From Bacteroidales bacterium (GTDB lineage: Bacteria > Bacteroidota > Bacteroidia > Bacteroidales > FEN-979): a DNA stretch of 64,000 bases. The stretch is taken from positions 15,522-79,521 of the forward strand of contig JALNWE010000006.1 in NCBI GenBank assembly GCA_023231065.1, in the 5' to 3' direction. The position numbers were made by a program, and so were the translations under genes. The notes beneath the pieces were generated by a model that saw nothing but the letters and a program-made list of their open reading frames with translations, searched no databases and had not been told where the DNA came from. Positions 35,244-45,100 of the stretch are shown one piece after another (the first letter of the stretch is position 1; each line of letters opens with the position of its first letter).

Positions 35244-36410
35244 ATGGCAAAAAGAGACTACTACGAAATTCTAGAAGTCAGTAAAGAGGCTTCCCCGGAA
35301 GAAGTAAAAAAAGCATACAGGAAGCAGGCTATCCGTTTCCATCCCGATAAAAATCCGGGAAATAAGGAAGCGGAAGAAAAATTCAAAGAAGCAGCCGAAG
35401 CTTATGAGATCCTCAGCGATCCTAATAAACGTCAGCGTTATGATCAGTTTGGCCATGCTGGTTTAGGAAATGGAGGTGGTTTCTCGGGCTTTGGCGGAGG
35501 GATGACAATGGAAGATATCTTCCAGCATTTTGGAGATATTTTCGGCGGTGGAGGAAACGATCCTTTCAGCGCTTTTTTTGGTGGAGGCGGTGGACGTCGT
35601 GGGCGTACAATCAACCGGGGTTCCAACTTGCGGGTCAAAGTGAAACTGACCCTCGAAGAAATCGCCCATGGGGTTGAAAAGAAAATTAAGGTTAACAAAT
35701 ATATATCCTGTGCCACCTGTGACGGAACAGGGGCAAAAGGAGGAAGTTCTTATTCAACATGTTCTACATGCAAAGGGTCAGGCCATGTCACAAGAATTAC
35801 CTCGACTTTTCTTGGCCAGATGCAAACCAGTTCTACCTGCCCGAATTGCGGGGGGGAAGGAAAAGTAATAACTGAAAAATGTACTGATTGCGCCGGAAAC
35901 GGGATCACCAAAGGAGAAGAAGTGATCCCTATCAAAATTCCTGCCGGCGTTGCTGAAGGAATGCAACTTTCCATGGCTGGAAAAGGAAATGCGGCTGCAC
36001 GCGGAGGAGTAGCAGGTGACCTCCTTATTCAGATTGAAGAACTGAGGCATGATTTTTTTGAACGTGACGGGAATCATCTCCTGTACGACCACTTCATCAC
36101 TTTCACAGATGCGGCATTGGGAACGAGTACAGAAGTTCCGACCATCGACGGGAAAGTAAAAATAAAGATTGAAGCTGGCACCCAAAGCGGTAAAGTGGTA
36201 AGATTACGCGGAAAAGGATTACCTTCTGTCAATGGTTATGAAGGGAAAGGCGACCTGTTGGTCACGCTCCACATCTGGACCCCGAAATCCCTTTCAAAGG
36301 AAGAAAAGTCGTTGCTTGAGAAACTCGGAAAATCACAGAATTTCCATCCGGGACCTGATCCATCCGGAAAGAATTTTTTTTCACGAATGAAGGATTATTT
36401 TGAACAATAA
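35244..36410 (+). CDS. dnaJ: chaperone DnaJ (type I)
   Basis: 388 residues. J domain 1-70 with the HPD tripeptide in RFHPDKNPG that stimulates DnaK. Gly/Phe-rich region about 75-125. Zinc-binding domain with four CxxCxGxG-type motifs: CATCDGTG, CSTCKGSG, CPNCGGEG and CTDCAGNG. The C-terminal substrate-binding domain follows. All metal ligands present, so this is a fully functional type I DnaJ. Confidence 0.97.
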   Translation: MAKRDYYEILEVSKEASPEEVKKAYRKQAIRFHPDKNPGNKEAEEKFKEAAEAYEILSDPNKRQRYDQFGHAGLGNGGGFSGFGGGMTMEDIFQHFGDIFGGGGNDPFSAFFGGGGGRRGRTINRGSNLRVKVKLTLEEIAHGVEKKIKVNKYISCATCDGTGAKGGSSYSTCSTCKGSGHVTRITSTFLGQMQTSSTCPNCGGEGKVITEKCTDCAGNGITKGEEVIPIKIPAGVAEGMQLSMAGKGNAAARGGVAGDLLIQIEELRHDFFERDGNHLLYDHFITFTDAALGTSTEVPTIDGKVKIKIEAGTQSGKVVRLRGKGLPSVNGYEGKGDLLVTLHIWTPKSLSKEEKSLLEKLGKSQNFHPGPDPSGKNFFSRMKDYFEQ

Positions 36411-36418
36411 CATCTTGC

Positions 36419-37357
36419 ATGGATCTACTTACCGCCCAGGCTGTTTCCAAACAATTTTCCAACCATAAAGCCCTTGATCAGGTTACAATCTCAGTTCCCC
36501 AAGGGTGCATTTTCGGTTTGTTAGGTCCCAACGGTGCAGGAAAAACAACCCTGATCCGCATTATCAACCAAATAATCGCACCCGATGAAGGAGCATTGCT
36601 TTTAAATGGCCGGAAACTGCTTCCTGACGATGTCATATCCATCGGTTATTTACCTGAGGAACGCGGACTTTATAAGAAAATGACGGTCGGTGAACAAGCC
36701 ATGTACCTTGCCCAACTTAAAGGCCTGAGCCACCATGAATCACTCCAACGGTTGAAATTTTGGTTTGAAAAATTTGAGATTAATGGCTGGTGGAATAGAA
36801 AAGTGGAAGAACTATCAAAGGGGATGCAACAAAAAATCCAGTTCCTGATCACCATTGTTCATGAGCCAAAGTTGCTTATTTTTGATGAACCATTCAGCGG
36901 TTTCGATCCAATCAATACCAACCTTTTAAAAGAAGAAATCCTGGCACAAAAGGAAAAGGGGGCTACTATCATTCTTTCTACCCACAACATGGCTTCGGTC
37001 GAGGAATTATGTGACCATATCGCATTGATCGACCGGGCAAAAGTGATTTTAGACGGCCCTGTCAGGGAAATTAAAAAGACCTATAAAACCAACTCTTTTA
37101 CTTTCAGTTATAAGGGCGCCGACATCAGTCTCCATGATATCCTGCCATCTTCCTTTCAAATCCTGGAAGAACACAATGATCCTGATCACCGGTTTGCTAC
37201 CGTCAATTTACCTGTAGGTTTTACCCCCAATGATCTGCTCGCGCCCCTGTTATCCTCAACGACGATCGATTCACTGAATGAGCTGATCCCTACGATGAAT
37301 GATATTTTCATTCAGACTGTTACCCAACAACGGACCGAACCTGCAACGTCGAATTAA
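36419..37357 (+). CDS. ABC transporter ATP-binding protein, NatA-like
   Basis: 312 residues. Walker A GPNGAGKTT (36-44), signature LSKGMQQK (132-139), Walker B LLIFDEP (152-158), switch His in STHN (about 189). The C-terminal 90 residues are the DrrA/NatA-type extension. Its stop codon abuts the start of the permease gene, so they form one exporter; substrate unknown (sodium, drug or lipid exporters share this architecture). Confidence 0.93.
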   Translation: MDLLTAQAVSKQFSNHKALDQVTISVPQGCIFGLLGPNGAGKTTLIRIINQIIAPDEGALLLNGRKLLPDDVISIGYLPEERGLYKKMTVGEQAMYLAQLKGLSHHESLQRLKFWFEKFEINGWWNRKVEELSKGMQQKIQFLITIVHEPKLLIFDEPFSGFDPINTNLLKEEILAQKEKGATIILSTHNMASVEELCDHIALIDRAKVILDGPVREIKKTYKTNSFTFSYKGADISLHDILPSSFQILEEHNDPDHRFATVNLPVGFTPNDLLAPLLSSTTIDSLNELIPTMNDIFIQTVTQQRTEPATSN

Positions 37358-38731
37358 ATGAGAAAAATCTTTCTTATTATCCGCCGGGAATATCTGACAC
37401 GCGTCAAACAACGTTCCTTTATTGTAATGACCATTCTGGGCCCGTTGCTGATGGCTGCCACGATCGTTATACCTGTTTACCTGGCAACCAGGGCCAATGA
37501 AACAAAATCCGTGTCTATACTGGATGAAACGGGTATCTTCTTTGAAAAATTCCACGATTCGGAAAACTTTAAATTTCATTACCTGGTCAGTGATATCCAA
37601 TCTGCCAAGAAAAGTTTTGCCCAAAGTGGGGATTATGCTTTGGTATATGTCCCTAAAACTGAAGTGACCCTCCCAACCAATGCCATCATCTATGCTGAAA
37701 ATACAGTAAATATCAGCCTGCAAACCTATGTTAAAAATGTAATGGGCAAGCAAATTGAGGAGCTGAAGCTACAAGCTAAACTGCGCGATCTGCAGACCGG
37801 AAATAAAGAACCTATCTCAGTAGATGATATCCTGCGGTCCATTAAAACGTCCATTGATATCAATACTTTAAAAATTGGTGAAGACGGACAGGAATCGAGG
37901 AGTTATACAGAAGTAAATATGGTTCTTGGAATGTTTTCCGGTATCCTCATTTATTTCTTTATTTTCATGTTTGGATCCCAGGTCATGCGTGGCGTAATTG
38001 AAGAGAAAACATCCAGGATCGTTGAAGTGATCGTTTCTTCTGTTAAACCTTTTCAACTCATGATGGGTAAAATTATCGGGGTTGGATTGGTTGGACTGAC
38101 GCAGTTTTTGTTATGGGTAGTACTTACTTTTGGGATCGTAACAGTGGTTACTTCAGCCATGACGACCAAAGAGATAAAAGACACAACTACCGGCCAGATA
38201 TTGAAACACGATGAACCCATTAACCCGGTCGCTGCAGATGCCTTGACAACCGTGCAAAACGAACCAAAACAAGGAACCAACGAAGTACTCGAAGCCATCC
38301 ATTCTGTTGATTTTCCGGTAATGATCGGTTCTTTTTTATTTTTCTTTCTTGTAGGCTACCTGATGTATGCCGCCCTGTTTGCAGCTATCGGAGGAGCTGT
38401 TGACAGCGAAGCAGACACCCAGCAGTTCATGTTCCCCATCACCATTCCTTTAATCCTTGCTTTAGTCCTGTCACAGGTAATCATTCAGGACCCGGATGGC
38501 CCACTTTCCTTCTGGTTTTCTATCATCCCGCTCACTTCACCGGTCGTGATGATGATCCGGATACCCTTTGGCGTCTCCTTCCTCCAGGTTATTCTCTCCA
38601 TGGCCCTTCTGATACTCGGGTTTTTAGGGACTACATGGCTGGCGGCAAAAATTTATCGCACCGGTATCCTGATGTACGGTAAAAAGGTGAATTATAAAGA
38701 ATTATGGAAATGGATCCGGTTCAAGAATTGA
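37358..38731 (+). CDS. ABC-2 type permease, NatB-like
   Basis: 457 residues. MRKIFLIIRREYLTRVKQRS at the N-terminus, then a first membrane helix, a large extracytoplasmic domain of about 150 residues, and five to six further helices (GIVTVVTSAMTT region, FLFFFLVGYLMYAALFAAIG, and others) with the ISPI-like IPLTSPVVMMIRIP. This is the NatB/YhaP arrangement. Pairs with the ATPase just upstream (adjacent codons). The 3' end is convergent with the DHS-like gene, only 7 bp apart. Confidence 0.9.
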   Translation: MRKIFLIIRREYLTRVKQRSFIVMTILGPLLMAATIVIPVYLATRANETKSVSILDETGIFFEKFHDSENFKFHYLVSDIQSAKKSFAQSGDYALVYVPKTEVTLPTNAIIYAENTVNISLQTYVKNVMGKQIEELKLQAKLRDLQTGNKEPISVDDILRSIKTSIDINTLKIGEDGQESRSYTEVNMVLGMFSGILIYFFIFMFGSQVMRGVIEEKTSRIVEVIVSSVKPFQLMMGKIIGVGLVGLTQFLLWVVLTFGIVTVVTSAMTTKEIKDTTTGQILKHDEPINPVAADALTTVQNEPKQGTNEVLEAIHSVDFPVMIGSFLFFFLVGYLMYAALFAAIGGAVDSEADTQQFMFPITIPLILALVLSQVIIQDPDGPLSFWFSIIPLTSPVVMMIRIPFGVSFLQVILSMALLILGFLGTTWLAAKIYRTGILMYGKKVNYKELWKWIRFKN

Positions 38732-38738
38732 TGTAAGA

Positions 38739-39761
38739 TTATTTCTTATCAAACAATTTAGACCACTCGTATTTTTTTCTTTTTTTCCAATCCATTTTGT
38801 GATATACATAGCTTATAATCAGAGGTAAAACGCTGGTAGCCTCTGCATATACCATTTTTTCATAAGCTGTTTCAACTTTTCCCCACGACGATGCTTCTTT
38901 CAGGGTAGAACTTGAACAGGCTCCATCCCGCGGATCTGCTACGGTAATCTGTATGGCATATTTGTGCATGGGGACTTCCTTACCAAGAACTTCGGCACAA
39001 ATGACCGTATCCTGAACGAAGTTCTTTGGCACGCCTCCTCCGATCATAAAAAGACCCGAATTCTTTGCTGCCATCTTGATCATAGTCAGCTCGAGAAAGT
39101 CCTTGACCGAATCGATCGAAATATGTTTTTCAGGATTATCCCATTGATGCCTGACCAGGCCGAAACCTGCGCTGCTATCGCTGAAAGCAGGGCAGAAGAT
39201 CGGGACATTGTTTTCATAGCAAACCTGGACCAGGGAGTCTTTCTTTTTTGAATTCCCGACCAACCACTTCCCCATTTCACGGATGAATTCACGGGAAGAG
39301 TAAGGCCTGGGTTCAAGGGATGAGGCTACTTTATTAACGGCCATATCGCAGGCCTGCAATTCTTCTTCATCAATGTAAGTATCATAAATTCGATCAATGT
39401 AATTGTCCCTTAAGTGTTTGTCGTCGGCATTATAGGTTCCTTTGTAATGTTTGAACCCAAGCGCCTCAAAGAAATCCATGTCGACAATTGAAGCGCCGGT
39501 TGCGACAACCACATCAACCATGTTATTTTTTACCATATCAACATATACTTGCATGCATCCTGCAGCGCTCGTACTGCCTGCCAGGGTCAGGATAACCGTA
39601 CATCCTTTGTCATTGATCATCCGGTTAAGAATATCAGCCGCATCTGCTGTATCGCGGGATGTAAACGACATAGAACGCATGGCGTCTATGATTGGCGTTG
39701 AATCAATGGATTTGATATCAATATGTTTGATGACGGTCTTCAGTAATTCTTTTTTCTTCAT
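38739..39761 (-). CDS. deoxyhypusine synthase-like protein
   Basis: 340 residues of the deoxyhypusine/homospermidine synthase family, which use NAD and spermidine or putrescine to transfer an aminobutyl group. The NAD-binding GAS(I) and GGGVPK (241-246) segments are present. The active-site lysine (human Lys329) is conserved as SWGK, Lys295, followed by the VYAEATSVLPLI stretch. Bacteria lack the eIF5A substrate, so a polyamine-forming role is likely. It is the second gene after an arginine decarboxylase (36-bp gap), which supports that. The exact product (homospermidine or other) cannot be told. Confidence 0.85.
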   Translation of the reverse strand: MKKKELLKTVIKHIDIKSIDSTPIIDAMRSMSFTSRDTADAADILNRMINDKGCTVILTLAGSTSAAGCMQVYVDMVKNNMVDVVVATGASIVDMDFFEALGFKHYKGTYNADDKHLRDNYIDRIYDTYIDEEELQACDMAVNKVASSLEPRPYSSREFIREMGKWLVGNSKKKDSLVQVCYENNVPIFCPAFSDSSAGFGLVRHQWDNPEKHISIDSVKDFLELTMIKMAAKNSGLFMIGGGVPKNFVQDTVICAEVLGKEVPMHKYAIQITVADPRDGACSSSTLKEASSWGKVETAYEKMVYAEATSVLPLIISYVYHKMDWKKRKKYEWSKLFDKK

Positions 39762-39797
39762 TTTCTAGTTTCTTTGATACTTCGACAAAAATAATAA

Positions 39798-41192
39798 TTA
39801 ATATCCTAAAATTTTCAACATTGATTTAAAACTTTGTTCCTTTGAAAAAAGTTTGGTTGTGACCTCCTCCGTCTCTTCATCAACATCGATCAGGACATGT
39901 TTAGGCGCGGGAATCAGGCAATGCTGAATTCCGCCATAACCACCGATGGCCTCCTGATATGCGCCGGTATGGAACATACCGATGTATTGTGTCTCGGTTA
40001 GACTGAACTTAGGGAGAAAAACCGCATTACTATGTTCCTCGGCATTATAAAAATCCTCACTATCGCAGGTAAGCCCACCCAAAAAAACCCTTTCATATTC
40101 AACATCCCAGTTATTGATCGCTAAAAGGATAAACTTTTGGTTTATAGCCCAGGTATCAGGCAAAGTATTCATGAAGGAGCTATCGATCATGTTCCAGATC
40201 TCACGGTCATTCTGCCTTTTCTGGTCGATGATGGAAAAAAGGACGGCTCCGCTTTCACCCACTGTGAATGATCCAAACTCAGTAAAAATATCGGGATCAG
40301 GGATATCATTCCGCTCACATATACTTTTAATCTGCGCCACAATCTCTTCAGCCATGTATTCATAGTCATAAGTAAAATCAAGTGAATTTTTAATTGGGAG
40401 TCCACCTCCGATATTCAAAGCAGTCAATTCAGGACATATCTTTTTCAGTTCACAATAAACATTAACACTCTTTGTTAACTCATTCCAATAGTATGCTTTA
40501 TCCTTTATCCCGGTATTGATGAAGAAATGAAGCATCTTCAACTCAAATTTTGGGTTGTTCTGTATCTTTTCCTGAAAATAAGGAATGATATCATTATACC
40601 GGATTCCAAGACGGGAGGTATAAAAGTCGAATTTAGGTTCTTCTTCTGAAGCGATCCGGATGCCTATTTTAAGTTTACTTTGGATACCTAGTTCGTATTT
40701 TTCCAGTTCAAAAAGGTTATCAAGGACAGGAATTACATTTGAAAATCCACTGTTAAAAAGGGCAACAATGTTTTCGATATACTGGGGACGTTTGAAACCG
40801 TTACAAATTATGTAACGATCCCTGGAAAACAATCCGCGCTCGGCAAGATCTTCAATGATTGGAATATCGAAAGCAGATGAAGTTTCCAGATGCACATCAT
40901 TTTTCAGGGCTTCTTCCAGTACAAAACTAAAATGGGAACTCTTGGTACAATAACAATAGTGATAATCAGCCTGATAATCAACCTTGGCCATAGCTACATT
41001 GAACAATCTCTTTGCCCGTTGAATCTGTGAACTTATCTTGGGTAAATAACTTATTTTCAGGGGCGTACCATACTGCTTAATAATATCCATGAGGGGGACT
41101 TTATGAAAGCAAAGTTCATTATCAACCAGCTCAAATTCTTCCTGAGGAAAATCGAAAGTCTGTTCAATGAGATCAATGTATTTGTTTTTCAT
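39798..41192 (-). CDS. speA: biosynthetic arginine decarboxylase, PLP fold III
   Basis: 464 residues. The PLP-binding lysine lies in YHYCYCTKSSHF near residue 83. A C-terminal Gly-rich and Cys-Asp segment is seen in GLTCDSEDFY, the typical substrate-binding CDxxD-like motif. It decarboxylates arginine to agmatine. It is shorter than the 630-residue E. coli SpeA, matching the Bacteroidota form. Other fold III decarboxylases (diaminopimelate, carboxynorspermidine) share the fold, so substrate is a good guess rather than proven. First gene of the pair with the DHS-like protein. Confidence 0.8.
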   Translation of the reverse strand: MKNKYIDLIEQTFDFPQEEFELVDNELCFHKVPLMDIIKQYGTPLKISYLPKISSQIQRAKRLFNVAMAKVDYQADYHYCYCTKSSHFSFVLEEALKNDVHLETSSAFDIPIIEDLAERGLFSRDRYIICNGFKRPQYIENIVALFNSGFSNVIPVLDNLFELEKYELGIQSKLKIGIRIASEEEPKFDFYTSRLGIRYNDIIPYFQEKIQNNPKFELKMLHFFINTGIKDKAYYWNELTKSVNVYCELKKICPELTALNIGGGLPIKNSLDFTYDYEYMAEEIVAQIKSICERNDIPDPDIFTEFGSFTVGESGAVLFSIIDQKRQNDREIWNMIDSSFMNTLPDTWAINQKFILLAINNWDVEYERVFLGGLTCDSEDFYNAEEHSNAVFLPKFSLTETQYIGMFHTGAYQEAIGGYGGIQHCLIPAPKHVLIDVDEETEEVTTKLFSKEQSFKSMLKILGY

Positions 41193-41269
41193 TCTGATTT
41201 TATTAAAAGTAAATCACTTAAATCACTCAATTTTTGATGATGTAAATAACCCGGATTTGATTTTGATTG

Positions 41270-41300
41270 CAAAATTATATCAATCCGTTTGGATAATAAA
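41270..41300 (-). promoter_or_regulatory. promoter of the speA pair
   Basis: Minus strand -7 TAATTTTG (41270-41277) and TTTA at 41297-41300 19 bp upstream, one mismatch to TTTG. 78 bp before the ATG. The 263-bp gap 41193-41455 also holds a divergent -7 TAATTTTG at 41339-41346 for the gene on the other side. Confidence 0.6.
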
Positions 41301-41338
41301 CATTTGGGAAAAATAAATATTGATTTACGAATCCTTTG

Positions 41339-41346
41339 TAATTTTG
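41339..41346 (+). promoter_or_regulatory. -7 element for the helical protein gene
   Basis: TAATTTTG, perfect TAnnTTTG; leader would be about 105 nt to ATG 41456. No -33 box recognised. Confidence 0.35.
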
Positions 41347-41455
41347 ACGCAGAATGTAGAATGCTGCTTATGGGATATGAAATAAGAAATGATGGGAGAG
41401 GATAACGAATAGTAGATAATGGGGTTTCGTTTTAACTTTTAGGTTTTAGCTCACG

Positions 41456-41983
41456 ATGGAGGATCTCTTACTGCTTGAAACATCAAGGAGGAATACAGAT
41501 ATGCTGGCCGAAATGATCTTTCAGAAAGAAGAACTTTTTGATGAACTTTTCCGGATTTATCTCAGGAACGAAGAGCCTGTCAGTCGTCGGGCGGCCTGGG
41601 TCATCGACGCCGTTACTGAAAAACTTCCTGCCCTGTTGACCGATAAAATAGATATAATGGCCGAGGCGCTCCCTTCTTTTAATCATAATGGATTGAAACG
41701 GCACACCCTTCATATTCTTTCACGATCCCCACTCCCCGCGCAAAAACATTCTGGTTTCTTAATCAATCTCTGTTTTGGTTGGCTTGTATCTCCGGTTGAA
41801 GCGGTAGCCACTAAAATATACTGTATGGAACTGCTTTATCGTTTTTCGGAAGGGGAGCCGGATATCAAGCAGGAACTCGTAAATTCAATAGAATGGAGGC
41901 TTTATGAAGAACCTCCGGGGTTTAGGAGCAGGGGAGTAAAAGTGCTGAAAAAGCTTTATAAAGATCTTTCATTCCGGAAATAA
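41456..41983 (+). CDS. small all-helical protein, HEAT-like, unknown
   Basis: 175 residues, not recognised. The predicted composition is almost all helix with hydrophobic repeats about 35-40 residues apart (EPVSRRAAWVIDAVTEKLPA, HNGLKRHTLHILSRSPLP, AVATKIYCMELLYRFSEG, FRSRGVKVLKKLYKDLSFRK), as in HEAT/ARM solenoids. No signal peptide, so cytoplasmic. It stands alone between the divergent polyamine pair and secDF, which has its own promoter. Probably a protein-binding scaffold. Confidence 0.5.
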   Translation: MEDLLLLETSRRNTDMLAEMIFQKEELFDELFRIYLRNEEPVSRRAAWVIDAVTEKLPALLTDKIDIMAEALPSFNHNGLKRHTLHILSRSPLPAQKHSGFLINLCFGWLVSPVEAVATKIYCMELLYRFSEGEPDIKQELVNSIEWRLYEEPPGFRSRGVKVLKKLYKDLSFRK

Positions 41984-42016
41984 AGTGACTTTTTAATTCC
42001 GGATTCACAAATATAT

Positions 42017-42048
42017 ATTGGAATTTAAAGAGTAATTATCTAATTTTG
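42017..42048 (+). promoter_or_regulatory. promoter of secDF
   Basis: ATTG (42017-42020), 20-bp spacer, -7 TAATTTTG (42041-42048). The discriminator TTTTGCACCCTCAAAAA (from 42044) is identical to that of the distal rpsL promoter. Confidence 0.65.
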
Positions 42049-42105
42049 CACCCTCAAAAAAAACACTATACAAAAAAAATACTCTCCATTTAAATTTAAA
42101 AGCTC

Positions 42106-45100
42106 ATGCAGAACAAAGGCGTTATTAAATTTTTCGCGATCACGTTCGTTTTGGTTTGTTTGTTTCAGTTGTCGTTTACTTTTATTGGTTATTATTACTC
42201 CGGCAAAGCCACAGATTATGCCAACGCTCCTCAGGTAACAACATTGTCAAAACAGATGGCCAAGGGCGATCCCCTGAAAGAGGAATATTTCTTTGATTCG
42301 ATTTCTAAAGCCCGTCTGGAATATTTTAATGATTCCATGGCCAACATTAATGTATATAACATCCTGATCAAGAAATATACCCTCAAAGATGTCAAAGAAC
42401 GGGAAATCAACCTAGGCCTTGACCTTAAAGGCGGTATGAACGTGACGATGGCAGTTTCCGTTCCGGATGTGATCCGCGCCCTATCAGGAAACAATCCGGA
42501 TCCGACTTTTAACAAAGCCCTTCAGATAGCAACCGAAAAAGAAAAGAACAGCACGCGCGATTTTGTTGACTTGTTCTCTGAGTCCTTTAAAGAGTTAGAT
42601 CCCAATGCAAAATTGGCATCCATTTTCAACACGGTTGAGCTGAAAGATAAAATCAATTACAACTCCACCAATGCTGACGTGATTAAAGTTATCAGGGAAG
42701 AAAGTAACGGCGCTATCGACCGTACCTATAACATCCTTACTACCCGTATCGACCGTTTTGGAGTTGTTCAACCCAACATCCAGAAACTACAAACTGCCGG
42801 TCGTATCCTGATCGAACTCCCTGGGATCAAAGACCCGGAACGTGTCCGTAAACTTCTTCAGGGAACTGCCCAACTCGAATTTTGGGAAACATACCAGTTC
42901 CCCGACCTTCAACCTTTCTTTGCTGAAGCCAATAAAAAGCTGGTCTCCATTCTGACTGCTACCAATGACAGTATTGCGGCGGACAGCCTCCTGAAAGCGG
43001 ATACAGCGGCTGCCACAAAAGCCATTGCTTCCAAACAATCACTGACTGAAAAAAAAGAACCTGTCAAGAAAGGAGAAATTACCAAGGATGCTGCCAAGAG
43101 CGACACTTCAAAAGGTAATGCCTTATTGAAACAGATGGGTTCCGATACCTCAAAAACCAACATGGCTAACAAAAGAAATGAATCCTTCGATGAATATGCC
43201 AAGAAGAATCCTTTGTTTGCCTATCTGAATCCAGCTATTTACCAGGATAAAAACGGCCAGTATGTAGCTGGCCAGACCGCCATGGTTGGCCGTGCATTTA
43301 TTAAAGATACATCACAGGTGAACCGGATGCTCCGGATGACCAAAAATATGTTTCCAAGGGACATGAAACTGGCTTGGACCGTTAAACCACGCGAAGGTTC
43401 GAAAGATGTCCTGGAACTCGTTGCCCTTAAAATCACCTCGCGCGATGGTTCACCCGCCCTGGGTGGGGACATGATCACCTCAGCTCGTCAGGACTATGAC
43501 CAGAATGGCCGTGTGGAGGTGTCAATGTCAATGAACTCTGAAGGGGCCCGTATCTGGAAACGTTTGACAGGAGACAACATTGGAAAACAAATTGCCATTA
43601 TTCTTGATGGCTATGTTTATAGTTATCCAAATGTTAATAGTGAAATCCCGAATGGGATGTCTTCCATTACAGGGGGAAATATGACCGTTGAAGAAGCCCA
43701 GGACCTGGCCAATATCCTGAAAGCAGGGAAACTTCCTGCACCGGCCCGTATCGTGGCTGAAGAAATTGTAGGGCCCTCCCTTGGACAAGAATCCATCAAC
43801 GCTGGTCTTATTTCCTTTATCATCGCATTTATTGGGGTCCTCCTGTATATGTCGTTATATTACAATGGTGCAGGTCACGTTGCTGACATTGCCCTTTTTG
43901 CCAACGTCTTTTTCCTTTTCGGTGTTCTCGCCTCAATCGGTGCAGTCCTTACACTCCCCGGTATTGCCGGTATCGTTCTTACCCTGGCTATGGCGGTTGA
44001 CTCGAACGTTATCATCTACGAGCGAATGCGAGAGGAGGTCCGGGCAGGAAAAGGTATGCGCCTGGTTGTTAAAGACGGTTTCCACCATGCTTATTCTGCC
44101 ATCATTGATGGTCACGTTACAACGATCCTGACCGGTATCGTCCTCTACATTTTCGGTTCAGGCCCGATTCAGGGTTTCGCAACTACCCTCGTCCTTGGCC
44201 TTTTACTTTCCCTGTTTTCTTCCATATTCATTGCACGGTTGTGCTTTGAATGGATGCTCGACCGGGACATGAAGATCACCACGGGCAACAAATTCACCAT
44301 GGATCTTTTCCATAATATCAACATTGATTTTATCGGACTCCGTAAAAAAATGTATATCCTCTCTATCTGTATTATTGTCCCGGGGATTATCAGTATTTTT
44401 ATCCGTGGTCTGGATCCAGGGCTTGATTTTACTGGTGGCCGGAGCTATATAGTACGATTTGACCAGAAGGTATCTACCAATGATATTCGTGAATCGTTGA
44501 GGAAATCTTTTGGGGAATCACCAGAAGTAAAAACCTTCGGCCCGAATACTCAGGTAAAAATCACTACTAAATTTATGATCAATAGCCGGGATCAAAAGTC
44601 GGATTCGATTGTCAATGCCAGGTTATTTGAAGGAGTTAAAGGCTTTTATAGGACCCCGATCACATTCACCGATTTCAAAGCAACCGATGCAAAAAAGATT
44701 ATCGGGGAGTTAAGTTCACAACGCGTTGACCCGACTATTTCCTATGCTTTGATCTGGAAAGCCTTTGGCGCTGTGCTATGTTCGTTGGTCATTATCTTTA
44801 TATACATTGCTATCCGGTTTAAAAATTGGCAATTCGGTCTTGGTGGCGTTGTCTCACTTTTCCATGATACCTTGATTATTCTCACGATGTTTACTTTATT
44901 CCATGGGATTCTGCCTTTCGGCATGGAAATAGACCAAACATTTATTGCGGCTATTCTGACGGTTATCGGCTATTCCATCATGGATACGGTAATCATCTTT
45001 GACAGGATCCGTGAATATCGGGCATTATATCCAAAACGGGAACTGTCGAATAACATCAACGCAGCTATCAACAGTACCCTTGGCCGTACCATTAATACTT

